Assembly (NCBI GenBank): GCA_016860845.1
Contig: BOKF01000073.1
Span: forward strand, 1 to 40,292
DNA from: Chloroflexota bacterium
Lineage (GTDB): Bacteria > Chloroflexota > Anaerolineae > 4572-78 > J111
Direction of reading: 5' to 3'
Length of the DNA: 40,292 bases
The number at the start of each line of letters is the position of its first letter. The first letter of the stretch is position 1. The notes under the pieces are model-generated. The model was not told where the DNA came from, did not search any database, and saw only the letters and a list, made by a program, of their open reading frames with translations. The position numbers and the translations under genes are program-made. This document shows positions 25,569 to 35,540 of this stretch, piece by piece.

Positions 25569-27614
25569 TTATTCGTCTGTCTCCGCAGCCTGGCGCAAGG
25601 CCAGAAAAGCCTCTTTCAAAGGTTGGCTGACGGCACTTTCAGGTTCAGCCATGACCAATTCCTGGTAAACATCCAGGAATTGAAGCCGGGAGCGATGAAA
25701 GAAATGCAAAAAGTGTCTTAAAAACCCTAAACAATCCAGAATGGCGATTTCGGTTCCGCCTGTCTGGGGATAGGCGCTTTGAGCGTAGTTTTTTACCCCT
25801 TCTTCAATGACATCGGTCGTCACAAAAATATAGTTGTGAATGCGATTATCAACAATAGCAATTTTATGTAGGGCGCGGTCAATATCGTCAACAGTGACTC
25901 GGCGAGTTTTCATTTCATAAGCTGTTACAACTCGCTCATCGTTCTCTAAACAGACTTCTATATCACCCATTGCACCGGTTTGCTCATCGGCGGCGTTGTG
26001 ACTCTTGAGTGGCAAGACTCGCTCGCCTATTTTGTATCCTACCGATTGATATGCGGCAGCGACTATCAAAACCGGCAGTCGGCTGGAATTCTTGGACTTC
26101 AAGTGTTGTTCAATGAGGGTCACAATTTCTTCCGAAGAAAGCGGTGTAACATCTTCAGTGCGTTGTAGCGCAGCTAGCAGGGTGGCCATTCTAGCTTCTC
26201 GTTCCCGGCGCATTATCAATAGCACACGAATGATCTCGGTCAGTAAATCCTCAGCCATCACTCGGCCTGAATACACATCATCGAGCAACTGTAATGTATC
26301 TTTATAAAGTTGGCGAGGACGGCCAATAATTTCTAAGTCAATGGTCAAAGGACGATCAATATTGCGGAAGGCCGGAGTCAAAAAGGCAGTAGTTGGGTTA
26401 AGTGGTAATTTGTTGGTGTTGATAAATTGGGTGATGTATCGCTCATCGTAAGTGCGCCCCGAAAAAGAGTCTTCAGTCCCAATTTCGGTATAGGGTTTAC
26501 GAGGATCAACGTTAGGACGATCTAATTTGGCGAGCATGCATGCCATCAGCAAACGCACACAAGCCCGGTTTCTAAGTTGCCGGGACACATAGTCAATCCG
26601 TTCCACGCTGGCTTTTTCCTTGACCGCAGGATTGGATAAATCGGCGGATGCGCGTTTCAAAAGTTGATCAAGAATTTCAGATGGATTTTGCATAGGCTGA
26701 GTCTCCATGAGCCAAAAGCTGCGCAGCAAACGATTGGGCTGATAATTTGTCCACAAAACTTCGACGCGTTTATCTTTGGTACTGTGATTAGTGCGTTCTT
26801 CGCTAACAAATTTTGTCCAGCGGGGAGGCGGGTAGAGTTCATTCATCAAATCACAATCATAATTTGAAACAGCTACTAATCCTTGTACAGAGTTCAACAC
26901 CTTGGCTAATTCGCCATGTTCATCGTCAGACATTTCATAACTGTAGGCGTTACTATCTCCCCGTGTGGAGTGAACATAAGGGGGGTCACAGTAGAAAAGG
27001 GTGGTGGGCGAGTCGTAAAGTTGAATCACCTCAATTGCCGGCCTATTCTCGATTTGTACGCGCAGTAACCTCTCCGCAATCTCCGGTAAATCTCGGACCG
27101 CGCCCAACCAGCGCGACACTGCGCCGCCCATTCCCGCCCGGCTGGTATTTTTACAGTTGGCCCAGCGTCCCAAACTAGCGGTCTGGGCTAAACCTGTGCG
27201 TACCTGGCGGGCGCGAACATAAAAACGTCTAGCCCGTTCCAGAGGGGGGAGAGCAGGATCAATTTCACAGGCTTTGGCAAATTCTTCCCGTGAAAAAGGG
27301 GTCAAGCCAATGGCCCGAATAAGGCGGTCGGGATCGTTGCGCAAAACCCGAAAAAAGTTGGCGACTTCAGCATCAAGATCGTTGTAGGTTTCAACAGGAG
27401 ATGGCTCTCGGTTGAGCAGAACCGCAGCAGAACCACTGAAGGGTTCACAATAGTGGTGACATGAGGGTAGCAGAGGCAGCAACCAATCCAAATGTGAGTA
27501 TTTGCCGCCATACCAGCCAAAAGCAATCCTCCGTTTGGTGTTAAGTTTAATAACAGGTGAAGGCGTAGCTCGCTTTTTGAGAGAAGGGAACATATCACTG
27601 CTTGGTTTCGACAC
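25569..27614 (-). CDS. Fused D12-class adenine DNA methyltransferase and PD-(D/E)XK nuclease (single-chain restriction-modification)
   Basis: The 681-residue protein begins as a D12/Dam-type N6-adenine methyltransferase: AFGWYGGKYSHL (motif X), YCEPFSGSAAVLLNR (SAM binding) and the catalytic DPPY with Asp210. From about residue 305 a second part follows. It contains GDIEV (Asp551) and YEMKTR (Glu567, Lys569), a good D-x15-E-x-K nuclease motif, and its NVDPRKPYTEIG block reminds me of the SacI-type restriction endonuclease family, from memory only. It probably methylates and cuts one DNA site; the specificity is unknown. The GTG start is one base after the stop of the Mo oxidoreductase gene, with GAGGAG across that stop, so translation is probably coupled. 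Base composition is visibly lower in G+C than the flanking operon genes. Confidence 0.82.
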   Translation of the reverse strand: MSKPSSDMFPSLKKRATPSPVIKLNTKRRIAFGWYGGKYSHLDWLLPLLPSCHHYCEPFSGSAAVLLNREPSPVETYNDLDAEVANFFRVLRNDPDRLIRAIGLTPFSREEFAKACEIDPALPPLERARRFYVRARQVRTGLAQTASLGRWANCKNTSRAGMGGAVSRWLGAVRDLPEIAERLLRVQIENRPAIEVIQLYDSPTTLFYCDPPYVHSTRGDSNAYSYEMSDDEHGELAKVLNSVQGLVAVSNYDCDLMNELYPPPRWTKFVSEERTNHSTKDKRVEVLWTNYQPNRLLRSFWLMETQPMQNPSEILDQLLKRASADLSNPAVKEKASVERIDYVSRQLRNRACVRLLMACMLAKLDRPNVDPRKPYTEIGTEDSFSGRTYDERYITQFINTNKLPLNPTTAFLTPAFRNIDRPLTIDLEIIGRPRQLYKDTLQLLDDVYSGRVMAEDLLTEIIRVLLIMRREREARMATLLAALQRTEDVTPLSSEEIVTLIEQHLKSKNSSRLPVLIVAAAYQSVGYKIGERVLPLKSHNAADEQTGAMGDIEVCLENDERVVTAYEMKTRRVTVDDIDRALHKIAIVDNRIHNYIFVTTDVIEEGVKNYAQSAYPQTGGTEIAILDCLGFLRHFLHFFHRSRLQFLDVYQELVMAEPESAVSQPLKEAFLALRQAAETDE

Positions 27615-27615
27615 C

Positions 27616-30447
27616 TTACTCCTCGATGATTTCTTTGATATAATACAATTCTTTCTCCGGCTTCAACGGCCTTTTGAACCACAACGGGCGGCGCAGTCCG
27701 TCAGGGCCAGGAGCGGGGCGGGTGAGCGCCAGCCATTCGCGGTAGATTTGCATGGACTTGTTTGTATCTACGTGGATATCGCCGTGCCGGTCATGTGGCC
27801 CAGCTTTGCTCACTTTCAGCGCCTTTTGATGCCAGCAGTGCATCCCGCTCACCGGGTCGGGGTGGACGGCGTGAGTGATATTTTGAGGCACGCCGACATC
27901 TTCCCACCAGATGCGCGAGGTGTCGGGGTCGGTGGATTCATAAGCTTTGGCCCCCTGCAGTTGGCGCATCGAAAATTCGCCGCTGCCATTTTCTTCCAAC
28001 TTGACCAGGGCCGATGCGCCGGGGCCAAGATTGCCGGTATCGGTCAGCCGCCAGCGGCCCAGGTGGTGACTCATGGCGATGACGCCGGGGCGGATGCCTT
28101 CGGTGAGCCAAACCTTGCTGACAAAATAGCCGATTTCGGCCTCAACTTTGATGAGATCGTCGCTAACTACCCCAATCCGCCGGGCATCTTCTGGGTGCAG
28201 CCAGACTGGATTTCTGTGGCTGATTTCGTATAACCAGGGGCTATTAGCCGAACGAGTATGGATGAGGGTCGGCAGGCGGAAGGTCGGCAGCAAAAGCATT
28301 TCCCCTTCGGCGCGGTTGATCGAGTCCGGACATACGTGGCTTTTCAGATAGTGGGGCAGGGTATATTCCGGTTCCGGCCAGCCCCATTCAGCCATGGTGG
28401 GTTGGTAGAATTCCAGCTTGCGGCTGGGTGTGTCGAAGCCGACTTTGGCCTCGCCATCCACCAGCACGCCAATGGTGTCGCCGTCTTTTAAGATGCGGTT
28501 CCCGGAGTCAAGGGTGTAGCCCTCCGGTAAGCCCTCTCCCCCAGCCCCTCTCCCAACGGGAGAGGGGAGAGAAGAATGTCCCCCCTGCTCAAATACGGGT
28601 TGTTCATAAGGTACATAATTCTCCCGCACTACTTCATAGCTACCATACTTGCGCATATATTCCAGCGGGGTAAGAAACTCTTTAGCTGCCGTATCTACCA
28701 GGCCGGGGACGCTGTTTTCAAAAATCCAGCGATAATATTCATCTACGGTGATGCACTCGCCGGGCCGGTAAGGGCTTTCAAAGTGCCGGCGGATACCCAA
28801 CGAACCGTCCGGGTCAATCCGCCAGGAGAGCTGCAGCCAGAACTCGTCCTCTTCCCAAACTTCGCCGGGATTGGCTTCATAGGTAAATTTGATTTTTTGG
28901 CCCATCTTTTCCATCGCTACCCGGCGGACCGGCTGGCGGAAGGCAATCCACATGCCGGCATGGGTTTCCTGGCTCATCAGGTCGTGGCGCTCGCCGGCGT
29001 GGCCCATGGGTAAAACATAATCGGCAAACCAGGCCGACTCGTTCCAGGTGGGGGTCAGGGCAATGTGACAGTGAATGAGCGACTCGTCGTGCAAAGCCTT
29101 GAACCAAGTGAACCCGTCCGGGTTGGTCCAGACGGGGTTGTAAACGCGGGTGAAATAAACATCGAGCTTGCCCCGGCCTTCGAGCAGAAAGTGGGGTAAT
29201 AAAAAACTCATCTCGTAGTGAGCCAGCGGCCATTCTTTGGGGAAAAGAAGCTCATTCCACTTCTTTTGGGGCGGCGGTGTGTCGAAAGGGGTGGGGACAA
29301 ATTTGTTCCAGGCGTTAGCGCTGGTCCCGCCCTTCGTGCCGACCGAGCCGGTCAGCACGTTGAGAAAAAAGAGGCAGCGAGCCACCTGCCAGCCGCCCCG
29401 ATTGCCGCTGGCCGCCGCCCGCCAGATATGCGCGGCTAGCCGACCCTGGCAGCCAGCCACCAGCTTGGCTACTTCGATAATCTGTTCAGGGGGCAGACCG
29501 CTTTCCTCGGCGGCGAATTCCGGGGTGAAGCGAGCATAGATTTCTTTGAGCGCCTGGTCAAAATTCGCAAAGGTGATCTCCCCAGTAGGCCGCTCGGCTT
29601 TGAGATAACTCTCCCAATTGACCCAGCGGCGGACAAACTCTTTGTCGTACCGATCATTTTGAATGAGATAATTGGCGATGGCCAGCAGCACGGCGGCTTC
29701 GGAACCGGGCCAGGCCGGCAGCCAGTGATCGGCCAAGGAAGCAGTGTTGCTCAAACGCGGGTCAAGCACAACCAGTTTGGCCCCCTCCATTTTGCCTGCC
29801 ATAATCCGCTGGGCGTGCGGGTTAAAGTAGTGACCCGTTTCCAGGTGACTGCTGATCAACAGGATGACGCGGGCGTTGGCGTAGTCGGGCGAGGGCCGGT
29901 CAAAGCCGCCCCACAAAAAGTAGCCGAGCCGGGCCGAGGAGGAACAGATATTGGTGTGGCTGTTGTGGCCGTCCACGCCCCAGCTTTGAATGACCCGCTC
30001 GACTGTGCCATCATAGCCAGGCCGCCCGACGTGGTACATAATTTCGTTATGCCGCTCTTCCAGGATGGCCCGGCGCATCCGCCCGGCGATGTCGTCCAGC
30101 GCTTCAGCCCAGGTCACGCGGACCCACTTGCCCTCGCCGCGCTGGCCGGCGCGCTTGAGGGGGTAGAGAATGCGTTCGGGGTCGTACATCTGGTTGAGGG
30201 TGGCCGGTCCTTTGGCGCAGGTGCGGCCCCGGCTGCCGGGGTGAAGCGGGTTGCCCTCAAATTTTTGCACCTCCAGCGTCTCTTTATCCACGTAAGCCAG
30301 CAGGCCGCAGGCGCTTTCACAGTTGAAGCAGACGGTCGGGATGAGCATGTAGCGGCGCGACTTTTTCTCCGGCCAGGCTTGAGGGTCATACTCGGTCCAG
30401 TCGTCCCATTTTTGGGGAGGCGGGTAGTTGGTCAGGCGATCGTTCAT
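27616..30447 (-). CDS. Cytoplasmic molybdopterin oxidoreductase (DMSO reductase family)
   Basis: The 943-residue catalytic subunit has an N-terminal [4Fe-4S] site (Cys40, Cys43, Cys47, Cys77; CxxCxxxC...CAKG) and the usual bis-MGD-binding blocks, including VLDPRLSNTASLADHWLPAWPG-like residues in the second domain and the C-terminal NPVWLHPEDARRIGV. NICSSSARLGY is at the position of the metal ligand, so the Cys may bind Mo or W, as in thiosulfate/polysulfide/arsenate-type enzymes. There is no twin-arginine signal and no electron-transfer or membrane subunit gene nearby, so it is probably soluble; donor and acceptor are unknown. ATG follows the aconitase stop by one base. About 13 residues near 626-640 (PSPVGRGAGGEG) come from a repeat. 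Confidence 0.88.
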   Translation of the reverse strand: MNDRLTNYPPPQKWDDWTEYDPQAWPEKKSRRYMLIPTVCFNCESACGLLAYVDKETLEVQKFEGNPLHPGSRGRTCAKGPATLNQMYDPERILYPLKRAGQRGEGKWVRVTWAEALDDIAGRMRRAILEERHNEIMYHVGRPGYDGTVERVIQSWGVDGHNSHTNICSSSARLGYFLWGGFDRPSPDYANARVILLISSHLETGHYFNPHAQRIMAGKMEGAKLVVLDPRLSNTASLADHWLPAWPGSEAAVLLAIANYLIQNDRYDKEFVRRWVNWESYLKAERPTGEITFANFDQALKEIYARFTPEFAAEESGLPPEQIIEVAKLVAGCQGRLAAHIWRAAASGNRGGWQVARCLFFLNVLTGSVGTKGGTSANAWNKFVPTPFDTPPPQKKWNELLFPKEWPLAHYEMSFLLPHFLLEGRGKLDVYFTRVYNPVWTNPDGFTWFKALHDESLIHCHIALTPTWNESAWFADYVLPMGHAGERHDLMSQETHAGMWIAFRQPVRRVAMEKMGQKIKFTYEANPGEVWEEDEFWLQLSWRIDPDGSLGIRRHFESPYRPGECITVDEYYRWIFENSVPGLVDTAAKEFLTPLEYMRKYGSYEVVRENYVPYEQPVFEQGGHSSLPSPVGRGAGGEGLPEGYTLDSGNRILKDGDTIGVLVDGEAKVGFDTPSRKLEFYQPTMAEWGWPEPEYTLPHYLKSHVCPDSINRAEGEMLLLPTFRLPTLIHTRSANSPWLYEISHRNPVWLHPEDARRIGVVSDDLIKVEAEIGYFVSKVWLTEGIRPGVIAMSHHLGRWRLTDTGNLGPGASALVKLEENGSGEFSMRQLQGAKAYESTDPDTSRIWWEDVGVPQNITHAVHPDPVSGMHCWHQKALKVSKAGPHDRHGDIHVDTNKSMQIYREWLALTRPAPGPDGLRRPLWFKRPLKPEKELYYIKEIIEE
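28531..28571 (-). repeat. In-frame CCCCTCTCCC hairpin inside the Mo oxidoreductase gene
   Basis: CCCCTCTCCC (28545-28554) and GGGAGAGGGG (28558-28567) form a perfect 10-bp stem with loop AAC, preceded by a second CCCTCTCCC. On the coding strand this reads SPVGRGAGGEG. The same peptide type is a known signature of a repeat found in many bacteria. Confidence 0.85.
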
Positions 30448-30448
30448 T

Positions 30449-33151
30449 TTAGCCCTTCAAGAAATGCCTTAATACCGTCTGGAGGATACCGCCATTACGA
30501 TAGTAATCCACCTCGACCGGCGTGTCTACCCGGCAGGTGGTGACGATAGTGCGGGTCACGCCCTTTTCGTCGGTGACATCAACCCGCACATCCTGGCGCG
30601 GCTTGAGGGTGTCGTCAATATGAACGGTGTAGCTCTCTTTGCCGGTCAGGCCCAGACTCTCGGCATTCTGGCCGGGTTTGAATTCCAGGGGTAAAACTCC
30701 CATCCCCACCAGATTACTGCGGTGGATGCGCTCAAAGCTTTCGGCCAGCACCACCCGCACGCCCAGCAAGTACGTCCCTTTGGCCGCCCAGTCGCGGCTG
30801 GAGCCGGTGCCGTATTCCTTGCCGGCGATAACCAGGAGCGGCGTGCCGTTGGCCTTGTACTTCTCGCTGGCGTTGAAAATCGGCATCACCTCGCCGGTAG
30901 ACAGGTAGGTCGTCCAGCCGCCCTCGGTGCCGGGGGCCATCTGGTTGCGCAGGCGGATATTGGCAAAGGTGCCGCGGGTCATGACCCGATCATTGCCGCG
31001 CCGCGAGCCGTAGGAGTTGAACTCGGCGGGCGCAACGTCGTGCTCCTGCAGATACAGCCCGGCCGGGCTGTTGGGCTGAATGGAACCAGCCGGGGAGATA
31101 TGGTCGGTGGTCACAGAGTCGCCCACCTTGACCAGTGTTTTGGCGCTCATAATCGGCTGGATGGGCAGCACCTCCGTGCTAAGGTCAACAAAAAAGGGCG
31201 GCTCCTGGATATAGGTTGACCACTCATTCCAGGCGTACAGCGCACCTTCGGGCACGGGAATGGCGTTCCATTTGGGGTTGCTGTGCTCAATGCCGGTGTA
31301 TTCCTTGTGAAAGGTTTCCGGGTTGAGCGCCTTGTCATATTCGGCGGCAACTTCGGCCTGGGTCGGCCAGATGTCTTTCAGGTAGACCGGCTCGCCGGCT
31401 TTGTCCAGGCCGATGGGTTCCGTGGTCAAATCAATATTGGTCGTCCCGGCCAGGGCGTAGGCGACCACTAGCGGCGGCGAGGCCAAATAGTTGGCCTTGA
31501 TATAGGGGTGAATCCGTCCCTCAAAGTTGCGGTTGCCGCTGAGCACGCCGGAAACCACCAGGTCGCCGGTCGTAATCGCATCCACAACGGGCGGGGGCAG
31601 CGGGCCGCTGTTGCCGATGCAGGTCGTGCAGCCATAGCCGACGGTGTGGAAACCTAGCGCTTCCAGATAGGGGGTCAAGCCGGCCTCATTTAAATAATCG
31701 GTCACGACCTTAGAGCCGGGAGCCAAGCTGGTCTTCACATAACCAGGCACACGCAGACCGCGCTCGACCGCCTTTTTGGCCAGAATACCGGCGCCCAGCA
31801 TGACCGAAGGGTTGCTGGTGTTGGTGCAAGAGGTAATCGAGGCCAGCACTACCGCGCCGTGGGTAATTTCCCGCTGCGCCGCGCCATCAGATTTAACCAC
31901 GCCTTTGCGCTGCAGCGCTTTCTGGTCCAGGCCGTAGCCCTGCGTCCCAATCGGATGGGTCAGGGCGGTCTGGAAGGTCGTTTTCATATCGGCCAGCGAC
32001 ACCCGGTCCTGGGGCCGCTTGGGGCCGGCCATACTGGGCACGACTTCGCTCAAATCGAGGCTGAGCGTGTCGGTGAAGGTGGGATCGGGCGTGGCGTCGG
32101 TGCGGAAGAGGCCCTGCTCTTTGGTGTAGCGTTCGACCAGTTCAACCAACTCGGCGGGCCGGCCGGTGCGGCGCAGGTAGTTGAGCGACTCCTGGTCCAC
32201 CGGGAAAAAGCCCATCGTCGCCCCATATTCAGGAGCCATATTGGCGATGGTTGCTCGATCCGGCAGGGTCATCTGGCTGAGGCCGGGGCCGTAAAATTCG
32301 ACAAATTTGCCGACGACGCCTTTTTGGCGCAGCATCTGGGTCACGGTCAAAGTCAGGTCGGTGGCGGTGACGCCCTCGCGCAGTTGGCCGGTCAGCTTAA
32401 AGCCGACCACCTCCGGGATGAGCATGTAAATCGGCTGGGCCAGCATGACCGCTTCGGCTTCGATCCCACCCACGCCCCAGCCGACCACGCCCAGGCCGTT
32501 GATCATAGTGGTGTGGCTGTCGGTGCCAACCAGGCTGTCGGGGTAGACGACGAGGCTGTCTTCTTCCGGGCGCGTCCAGACCACGCGGGCGATATATTCC
32601 AGGTTGACCTGATGGACAATGCCGCTGGCCGGCGGCACGACTGCAAAATTGTTGAAGGCTTTTTGGCCCCAGCGCAGGAATTCGTAGCGCTCGCGGTTGC
32701 GCTCGAACTCAATTTCGGCGTTGCGCTCCAGGGCAATGGATTGGCCAAACACATCCACCTGCACCGAGTGGTCAATGACCAGATTGACCGGCACGACCGG
32801 GTTGATTTTTTGCGGGTCGCCGCCCATGCGGGCCATAGCCGAGCGCATCGCGGCCAAATCCACCACGGCGGGCACGCCGGTGAAGTCCTGCAAAATTACC
32901 CGGGCCGGTTTGAAGGGAATCTCGGCGGCGGTCAGGGTGGTGGCAGTCCAGTGGGTCAGCTTGTGTACATCGGCCTCGGTCACAACATAGCCGTCCACCT
33001 CGCGCAGAACCGCTTCCAGCAGCACTTTGATCGAAAAAGGCAGGTGGGAGACATCTTTGTCCAGTTTGTCCAGGCGATACATGGTGGCTTCGCCATGGCC
33101 GGTATTAAACTTGGCACGGGTACCGAGGGAATTCTTCACTAGGTTGCTCAT
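30449..33151 (-). CDS. acnA: Aconitate hydratase (AcnA type)
   Basis: The product of 900 residues has the full length of AcnA/IRP-type aconitase and isomerises citrate to isocitrate in the TCA cycle. The three [4Fe-4S] cysteines lie in [15 protein letters not shown] and [31 protein letters not shown] and [15 protein letters not shown] are also typical. ATG 33151 is chosen because GAGGAG precedes it; the frame is open 37 codons further without homologous sequence. It seems to be the first gene of an operon in which the Mo enzyme begins one base after its stop. Confidence 0.96.
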   Translation of the reverse strand: MSNLVKNSLGTRAKFNTGHGEATMYRLDKLDKDVSHLPFSIKVLLEAVLREVDGYVVTEADVHKLTHWTATTLTAAEIPFKPARVILQDFTGVPAVVDLAAMRSAMARMGGDPQKINPVVPVNLVIDHSVQVDVFGQSIALERNAEIEFERNRERYEFLRWGQKAFNNFAVVPPASGIVHQVNLEYIARVVWTRPEEDSLVVYPDSLVGTDSHTTMINGLGVVGWGVGGIEAEAVMLAQPIYMLIPEVVGFKLTGQLREGVTATDLTLTVTQMLRQKGVVGKFVEFYGPGLSQMTLPDRATIANMAPEYGATMGFFPVDQESLNYLRRTGRPAELVELVERYTKEQGLFRTDATPDPTFTDTLSLDLSEVVPSMAGPKRPQDRVSLADMKTTFQTALTHPIGTQGYGLDQKALQRKGVVKSDGAAQREITHGAVVLASITSCTNTSNPSVMLGAGILAKKAVERGLRVPGYVKTSLAPGSKVVTDYLNEAGLTPYLEALGFHTVGYGCTTCIGNSGPLPPPVVDAITTGDLVVSGVLSGNRNFEGRIHPYIKANYLASPPLVVAYALAGTTNIDLTTEPIGLDKAGEPVYLKDIWPTQAEVAAEYDKALNPETFHKEYTGIEHSNPKWNAIPVPEGALYAWNEWSTYIQEPPFFVDLSTEVLPIQPIMSAKTLVKVGDSVTTDHISPAGSIQPNSPAGLYLQEHDVAPAEFNSYGSRRGNDRVMTRGTFANIRLRNQMAPGTEGGWTTYLSTGEVMPIFNASEKYKANGTPLLVIAGKEYGTGSSRDWAAKGTYLLGVRVVLAESFERIHRSNLVGMGVLPLEFKPGQNAESLGLTGKESYTVHIDDTLKPRQDVRVDVTDEKGVTRTIVTTCRVDTPVEVDYYRNGGILQTVLRHFLKG

Positions 33152-33208
33152 AAGGTCAACTCCTCTGTAAAACTTAGATTGCGCATCCAAAAGGTGGAAT
33201 ACAAGAAA

Positions 33209-33246
33209 GCCCGTCCGCAGAATATTGTGACGGGCGAAGTGGTCAA
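33209..33246 (-). promoter_or_regulatory. Candidate aconitase promoter overlapped by an inverted repeat
   Basis: On the minus strand TTGACC (33246-33241) and TATTCT (33224-33219) are 16 bases apart. The 7-bp arms GCCCGTC (33209-33215) and GACGGGC (33229-33235) flank the -10 box, as an operator might. The rest of the divergent gap up to 33486 shows nothing I recognise. Confidence 0.4.
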
Positions 33247-33486
33247 TTTGACTTAGACTCACCTAAGAATCTTGCCGGGGTCAGGCAGAGTTTCGTTAAT
33301 ACGCCCAAAATGCATGCGGCGCAGCCGTCGAAACTCCTTTACTGGTAGAGGTTAGAGGTATTTTAGTAGATAGCCAAAATGGTGTCAAACTCGTTAAAGA
33401 TTAAATGGCTCAAATCCATTTTATTGCCTATAATCAAGCCGAGCAACCTACCAACTCATACCATTTCCTGCAAAAGGGGGAACTTG

Positions 33487-34674
33487 ATGGCGCCTCAGAT
33501 TCGAACCGAGCCGATCGCACCAACCGTAGAAGGAGAATTTCAAACCGGGCAGGTTTTGACCATTGTCGGGGGACATTTTGTGCATGATACCTACCCGGCG
33601 TTTTTAGCCCCGCTCCTGCCCCTGCTCATTGATAAATTATCCCTGTCACTGGCTCAGGCGGGGGCGCTGCAGCTCTTTATCCAGACGCCCGCCCTGCTCA
33701 ATCCTTTTATCGGCTACATGGCCGACATTCTCAGCGTGCGTTACTTTGTGATTTTGGCTCCGGCCGTAACTGCCACGGCGATGAGTCTGCTGGGAATTGT
33801 GCCCAACTATCTCGCTCTCGCCATTGTGTTGTTTGTGGCCGGGGCGAGTACGGCCGCTTTTCACGCGCCCGCTCCGGCTATGGTCGGACGTATCTCCGGC
33901 AGCCGGCTGGGGAAGGGGATGAGTTTCTTTATGGCCGGGGGCGAATTGGGCCGGGCCATCGGCCCGCTGCTGGCGGTGTGGGTGGTTTCGTGGTGGAGTT
34001 TGGATAACTTTTACCGCATCATGCTGCTGGGCTGGGCGGCTTCGCTCATCTTATACTGGCGCTTGCATCATATTCCCGCCCGGTCCGACCAGCGGCAAGA
34101 TCTGCGGACGGTCTGGCCCGTAGCCCGGCGGCTATTTGTGCCCATGCTGGCTTTCCTGTTTCCGCGCGAGTTTATGCTGACCGGCTTAGCCGTCTATCTG
34201 CCCACCTTTATGGACAGCCAGGGGGCGAGCTTATGGCTGGCCGGGGCGGCGCTTTCGCTGTGGGAACTGGCCGGGGTCGCCGGGGTTTTGTTCAGCGGCA
34301 CTTTCAGCGATCGGGTGGGACGGCGAGTCATTTTGTTGGCCGCCACGAGCAGCGCTTCGATTTTGATGTTGTTATTTCTTTACGTGCAAGGTTGGCTCTT
34401 TGTACCCATTTTGCTGGCCCTGGGTTTTACCTCCCTGTCAACCACGCCGGTCATGCTGGCTATGGCCCAGGAACATTTGCCCAACAATCGAGCCATGGCG
34501 AATGGGATATTCATCTCTCTTTCTTTTCTGATCCGGCCTGTGTCTGCTTTTGCCATCGGGCTGATGGGCGATTATTGGGGGCTGCACGCTGCTTTTTTAG
34601 CGGCGGCGCTCATTTCCCTGCTGGCTATTCCGGCTATTTTCTTTTTGCCTAAAATTGAGGGGAAGGAGATTTAA
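33487..34674 (+). CDS. MFS exporter of the fosmidomycin-resistance (Fsr) type
   Basis: The product is about 395 residues with roughly 12 hydrophobic helices. The first helix motif GGHFVHDTYPAFLAPLLPLL is the hallmark of the Fsr group, and FSDRVGRR in the middle loop is the general MFS motif. It would export a small molecule driven by the proton gradient; actual substrate unknown. ATG 33487 follows AAAAGGGGG at 6-7 bases; the frame is open 36 codons upstream without a better start. The next gene follows after about 80 bases. Confidence 0.9.
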   Translation: MAPQIRTEPIAPTVEGEFQTGQVLTIVGGHFVHDTYPAFLAPLLPLLIDKLSLSLAQAGALQLFIQTPALLNPFIGYMADILSVRYFVILAPAVTATAMSLLGIVPNYLALAIVLFVAGASTAAFHAPAPAMVGRISGSRLGKGMSFFMAGGELGRAIGPLLAVWVVSWWSLDNFYRIMLLGWAASLILYWRLHHIPARSDQRQDLRTVWPVARRLFVPMLAFLFPREFMLTGLAVYLPTFMDSQGASLWLAGAALSLWELAGVAGVLFSGTFSDRVGRRVILLAATSSASILMLLFLYVQGWLFVPILLALGFTSLSTTPVMLAMAQEHLPNNRAMANGIFISLSFLIRPVSAFAIGLMGDYWGLHAAFLAAALISLLAIPAIFFLPKIEGKEI

Positions 34675-34753
34675 AGAGTTTTCGCGGGTCTAATTTATTT
34701 CTAACATAATTCAGCTACAATCAATAATATCTAGGAATTTGGAGGCAGAAGCT

Positions 34754-35473
34754 ATGTTTTTCTACGACTCAACTTTCTTGTGTTTTTTGCTCCCGGCGCT
34801 GATTTTGGGCTTTATTGTTCAAATGATGGTCAAAAGTAAATTTAATCAGTATGCCCAGGTGCGGACGATGCGCGGCTTGACCGGCGCACAGGTGGCCCGC
34901 CAGATTTTGGATACAAATGGTTTGCAGGATGTCACCGTTGAAGAGACCCAGGGGTTCTTGAGCGACCATTACGACCCACGTACCCGCACACTGCGTCTCT
35001 CACCTGAGGTGGCTCGCGTGCCGTCGGTCTCGGCGGTTGGGGTAGCGGCCCACGAAGCCGGACATGCGTTGCAGCACGCTACCGGTTATGTGCCCCTGCA
35101 ATTACGCAGCTTTATGGTTCCAGCGGTGCAATTTGGCAGTTGGTTGGGACCCCTCATTATTATAAGCGGTATTTTTTTGGAAATGCTCTTCCGCTTGAGC
35201 AGCCTGGGCCTGGCCCTGGCCTGGTTTGGCGTCGGTTTGTATGCCCTGGTGGCGCTTTTTGCGGTCATCACTCTGCCGGTAGAGTTAGACGCCAGCGCTA
35301 GGGCGAAAAAACTGCTCTATCAGTACAGTATTGTTGACCAGCGCGAATTATCAGGCGTGAGCAGTGTGCTTAATGCCGCCGCCTGGACATATGTCGTCGC
35401 GGCCATTGCCGCTCTGCTTGAATTGGCCCGCTGGATCTTTATCCTGGTCGGTATGGGCCGGCGGAACGATTAA
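34754..35473 (+). CDS. YugP-like membrane zinc metallopeptidase
   Basis: The product of about 239 residues has a membrane helix at the N-terminus (FLLPALILGFIVQMM), the zinc motif VAAHEAGHALQHA, and two or three further helices (about 115-185 and 210-235). This matches the small neutral zinc peptidase family of YugP. The later conserved segment LPVELDASARAKKLL is also present and may supply the third zinc ligand. The role is unclear; an integral membrane quality-control protease is plausible, and the HtrA gene immediately downstream fits that. GGAGG lies 8 bases before ATG 34754. Confidence 0.88.
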   Translation: MFFYDSTFLCFLLPALILGFIVQMMVKSKFNQYAQVRTMRGLTGAQVARQILDTNGLQDVTVEETQGFLSDHYDPRTRTLRLSPEVARVPSVSAVGVAAHEAGHALQHATGYVPLQLRSFMVPAVQFGSWLGPLIIISGIFLEMLFRLSSLGLALAWFGVGLYALVALFAVITLPVELDASARAKKLLYQYSIVDQRELSGVSSVLNAAAWTYVVAAIAALLELARWIFILVGMGRRND

Positions 35474-35488
35474 GAATCGGTTTGGCTA

Positions 35489-35516
35489 TTTACATTTTGT
35501 TTTCTTGTGGTATAAC
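35489..35516 (+). promoter_or_regulatory. Candidate promoter of the HtrA gene
   Basis: TTTACA (35489-35494) and TATAAC (35511-35516) are 16 bases apart, just after the peptidase stop. Confidence 0.5.
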
Positions 35517-35540
35517 TATAGAAACCCACACAGACTAAAG

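Noticed and set aside
29659..30543. 294-codon plus-strand open frame opposite the Mo oxidoreductase
   Set aside because: It overlaps the conserved [4Fe-4S] and cofactor regions of a clear gene and has no recognisable domain or ribosome site.
31859..33142. 427-codon plus-strand open frame opposite aconitase
   Set aside because: Aconitase is unmistakable on the other strand; this frame is an antisense by-product of high G+C codon use.
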